A stretch of DNA of 6,424 nt. Origin: Anaerolineales bacterium (GTDB taxonomy: Bacteria > Chloroflexota > Anaerolineae > 4572-78 > NAK82). Positions 5,602-6,424 of this stretch are shown in pieces. How positions within the stretch are numbered: the first letter of the stretch is position 1; every line of letters starts with the position of its first letter. The stretch spans positions 1-6,424 of the forward strand of contig JAHELX010000360.1 in assembly GCA_024643945.1 (NCBI GenBank), in the 5' to 3' direction. The notes under the pieces are model-generated. The model ran no database searches and was not told the origin of the DNA. It worked only from the letters and a program-made list of their open reading frames with translations. The translations under genes and the position numbers were made by a program.

Positions 5602-6424
5602 TTGCGATTTCAATGGATTTTGGCTTCGGACGTCGACAACACTTTAACGGGGGATCCCCAAGCCTTAAAGAGGCTAAAGGAACAGTTAACAACCCTGCGT
5701 CAACAGGAGCGACTTTTCTTGATCTTGTCTACGGGACGTAGACTCAATCAAGTATTAGAAGGCTTTGAGAGAGAAGATATACCAGAAGCAGACGCTATTA
5801 TTTCTCAGGTGGGCACAGAAATCTATCTTCCACCATTTTCTGCTCAGATGCCTCCTTTGCAAGAATGGAATACATTGCTCCATCAACAGTACTCGCGCGA
5901 AAGAGCTGTGAAATTCCTTGAGGGGATCGAAGGGCTGGAAATGCAGTCCGAAAAATATAACACACCTTTGAAGGTCAGTTACTTTTTGGATAAAGCGCCT
6001 GACCCAGAACAATCCGCAGCAGTCATCAGACAACGGGTTTCCAGAGCGGGCGATGCTTATCATGTCGTTTGGTCCAGCGGAAAACACCTGGACATCATCC
6101 CTGCTGCCGCAGGCAAAGGTAAAGCGATTCAGTTTGTCATTCGTTTTCTTCAGCTTTCCCCCCAGCAGGTCATTGTTGCCGGGGATAGCGGCAATGATCG
6201 TTCTATGTTTGATGAATTCTCTTGCGGAATTATTGTAGCCAATGCCCAACCCGAATTGAAACAGTTAGTTGAAGAGAATCCCCAGTCTTCCATCTATCTA
6301 GCCCGAAGTTCTTTTGCGGCAGGCGTAGAAGAAGGCTTGATTCATTTTGGGATGCAGGAGACGGGGGGATTTGAGCATCTTGGCCTTTGGGTCTGTCAAG
6401 ATAACCCCAAAAACGTAGCCTCCA
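5602..6424 (+). CDS. Sucrose-phosphate phosphatase-like HAD hydrolase (3' partial)
   Basis: The frame runs from TTG at 5602 to the window edge without a stop (274 codons seen). It matches the sucrose-6-phosphate phosphatase family of HAD hydrolases, cap type IIB. HAD motif I is ASDVDNT (8-14), with Asp10 as nucleophile and Asp12 as acid/base. Motif II is LSTGR (42-46). SQVGTEIY (68-75) and LKVSYFL (123-129) are family signatures, as is SSGKHLDI (158-165). GKGKA (171-175) holds the motif III lysine and GDSGND (194-199) the motif IV Mg-binding acids. VANAQPEL (212-219) follows. The predicted reaction is hydrolysis of sucrose 6-phosphate to sucrose, a compatible solute. Mannosylfructose-phosphate phosphatase is a close alternative. 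Family members usually end near 245-260 residues, so a stop may lie just outside, or there is a C-terminal extension. Base composition is AT-richer than nadB and nadC. A leftward frame over 5755-6249 is a shadow of this gene. Confidence 0.82.
   Translation, partial: MRFQWILASDVDNTLTGDPQALKRLKEQLTTLRQQERLFLILSTGRRLNQVLEGFEREDIPEADAIISQVGTEIYLPPFSAQMPPLQEWNTLLHQQYSRERAVKFLEGIEGLEMQSEKYNTPLKVSYFLDKAPDPEQSAAVIRQRVSRAGDAYHVVWSSGKHLDIIPAAAGKGKAIQFVIRFLQLSPQQVIVAGDSGNDRSMFDEFSCGIIVANAQPELKQLVEENPQSSIYLARSSFAAGVEEGLIHFGMQETGGFEHLGLWVCQDNPKNVAS

Noticed and set aside
5755..6249. Leftward open frame of 164 codons at the right end.
   Set aside because: It lies wholly inside the sucrose-phosphatase-like gene, which has all HAD motifs in the forward frame.
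1..6424. CRISPR array, tRNA, rRNA or insertion sequence.
   Set aside because: No regularly spaced repeats, no tRNA-like cloverleaf noticed, no transposase frame and no flanking target duplications.

Overview
The window holds six genes. At the left edge is the 3' end of a secreted, modular surface-type protein gene on the + strand. In the middle is a four-gene leftward NAD operon on the - strand. At the right edge is the 5' part of a HAD-family sugar-phosphate phosphatase gene on the + strand. Tandem PA14 modules, a proline linker and a golvesin-like C-terminal domain, with intergenic GGAAG/CTTCC-type repeats and a GC-rich palindrome, resemble genomes of Chloroflexota (Anaerolineae-like). That assignment is inference from domain and repeat style, with no marker gene to confirm it.

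Layout: (1) 3-923, 5'-truncated PA14/golvesin-domain protein; (2) 944-970, near-perfect GC-rich palindrome between convergent genes, probably a bidirectional terminator or a dispersed repeat; (3) 5314 down to 1020, leftward operon in the order nicotinamidase-like cysteine hydrolase, nadC, nadA, nadB; (4) 5315-5601, a divergent regulatory region of 287 bp; (5) 5602 to the right edge, sucrose-phosphate-phosphatase-like gene starting at TTG, incomplete at its 3' end.

How the genes work together: NadB oxidises aspartate to iminoaspartate, NadA condenses it with dihydroxyacetone phosphate to quinolinate, and NadC converts quinolinate to nicotinate mononucleotide. The first gene probably deamidates nicotinamide to nicotinate, so one transcript would serve both de novo synthesis and salvage. 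Its promoter is near-consensus (TTGACA, 17 bp, TATACT). The predicted start site lies inside a 19-bp perfect inverted repeat, TAGTGT-N7-ACACTA. A second copy of the motif lies 44 bp downstream, just before the Shine-Dalgarno. The GT-N7-AC core matches what I recall of NrtR operators, so NAD-linked repression is the leading hypothesis. No regulator gene is in the window.

The most useful correction is at nadA. Its longest reading frame runs through an intergenic inverted repeat (3661-3757) and gains a spurious 41-residue N-terminus. The supported start is the ATG at 3634, which has a good ribosome binding site. I see no clearly new biological system here; the most notable signals are the paired operators, the leader hairpin and the repeat inside the operon.
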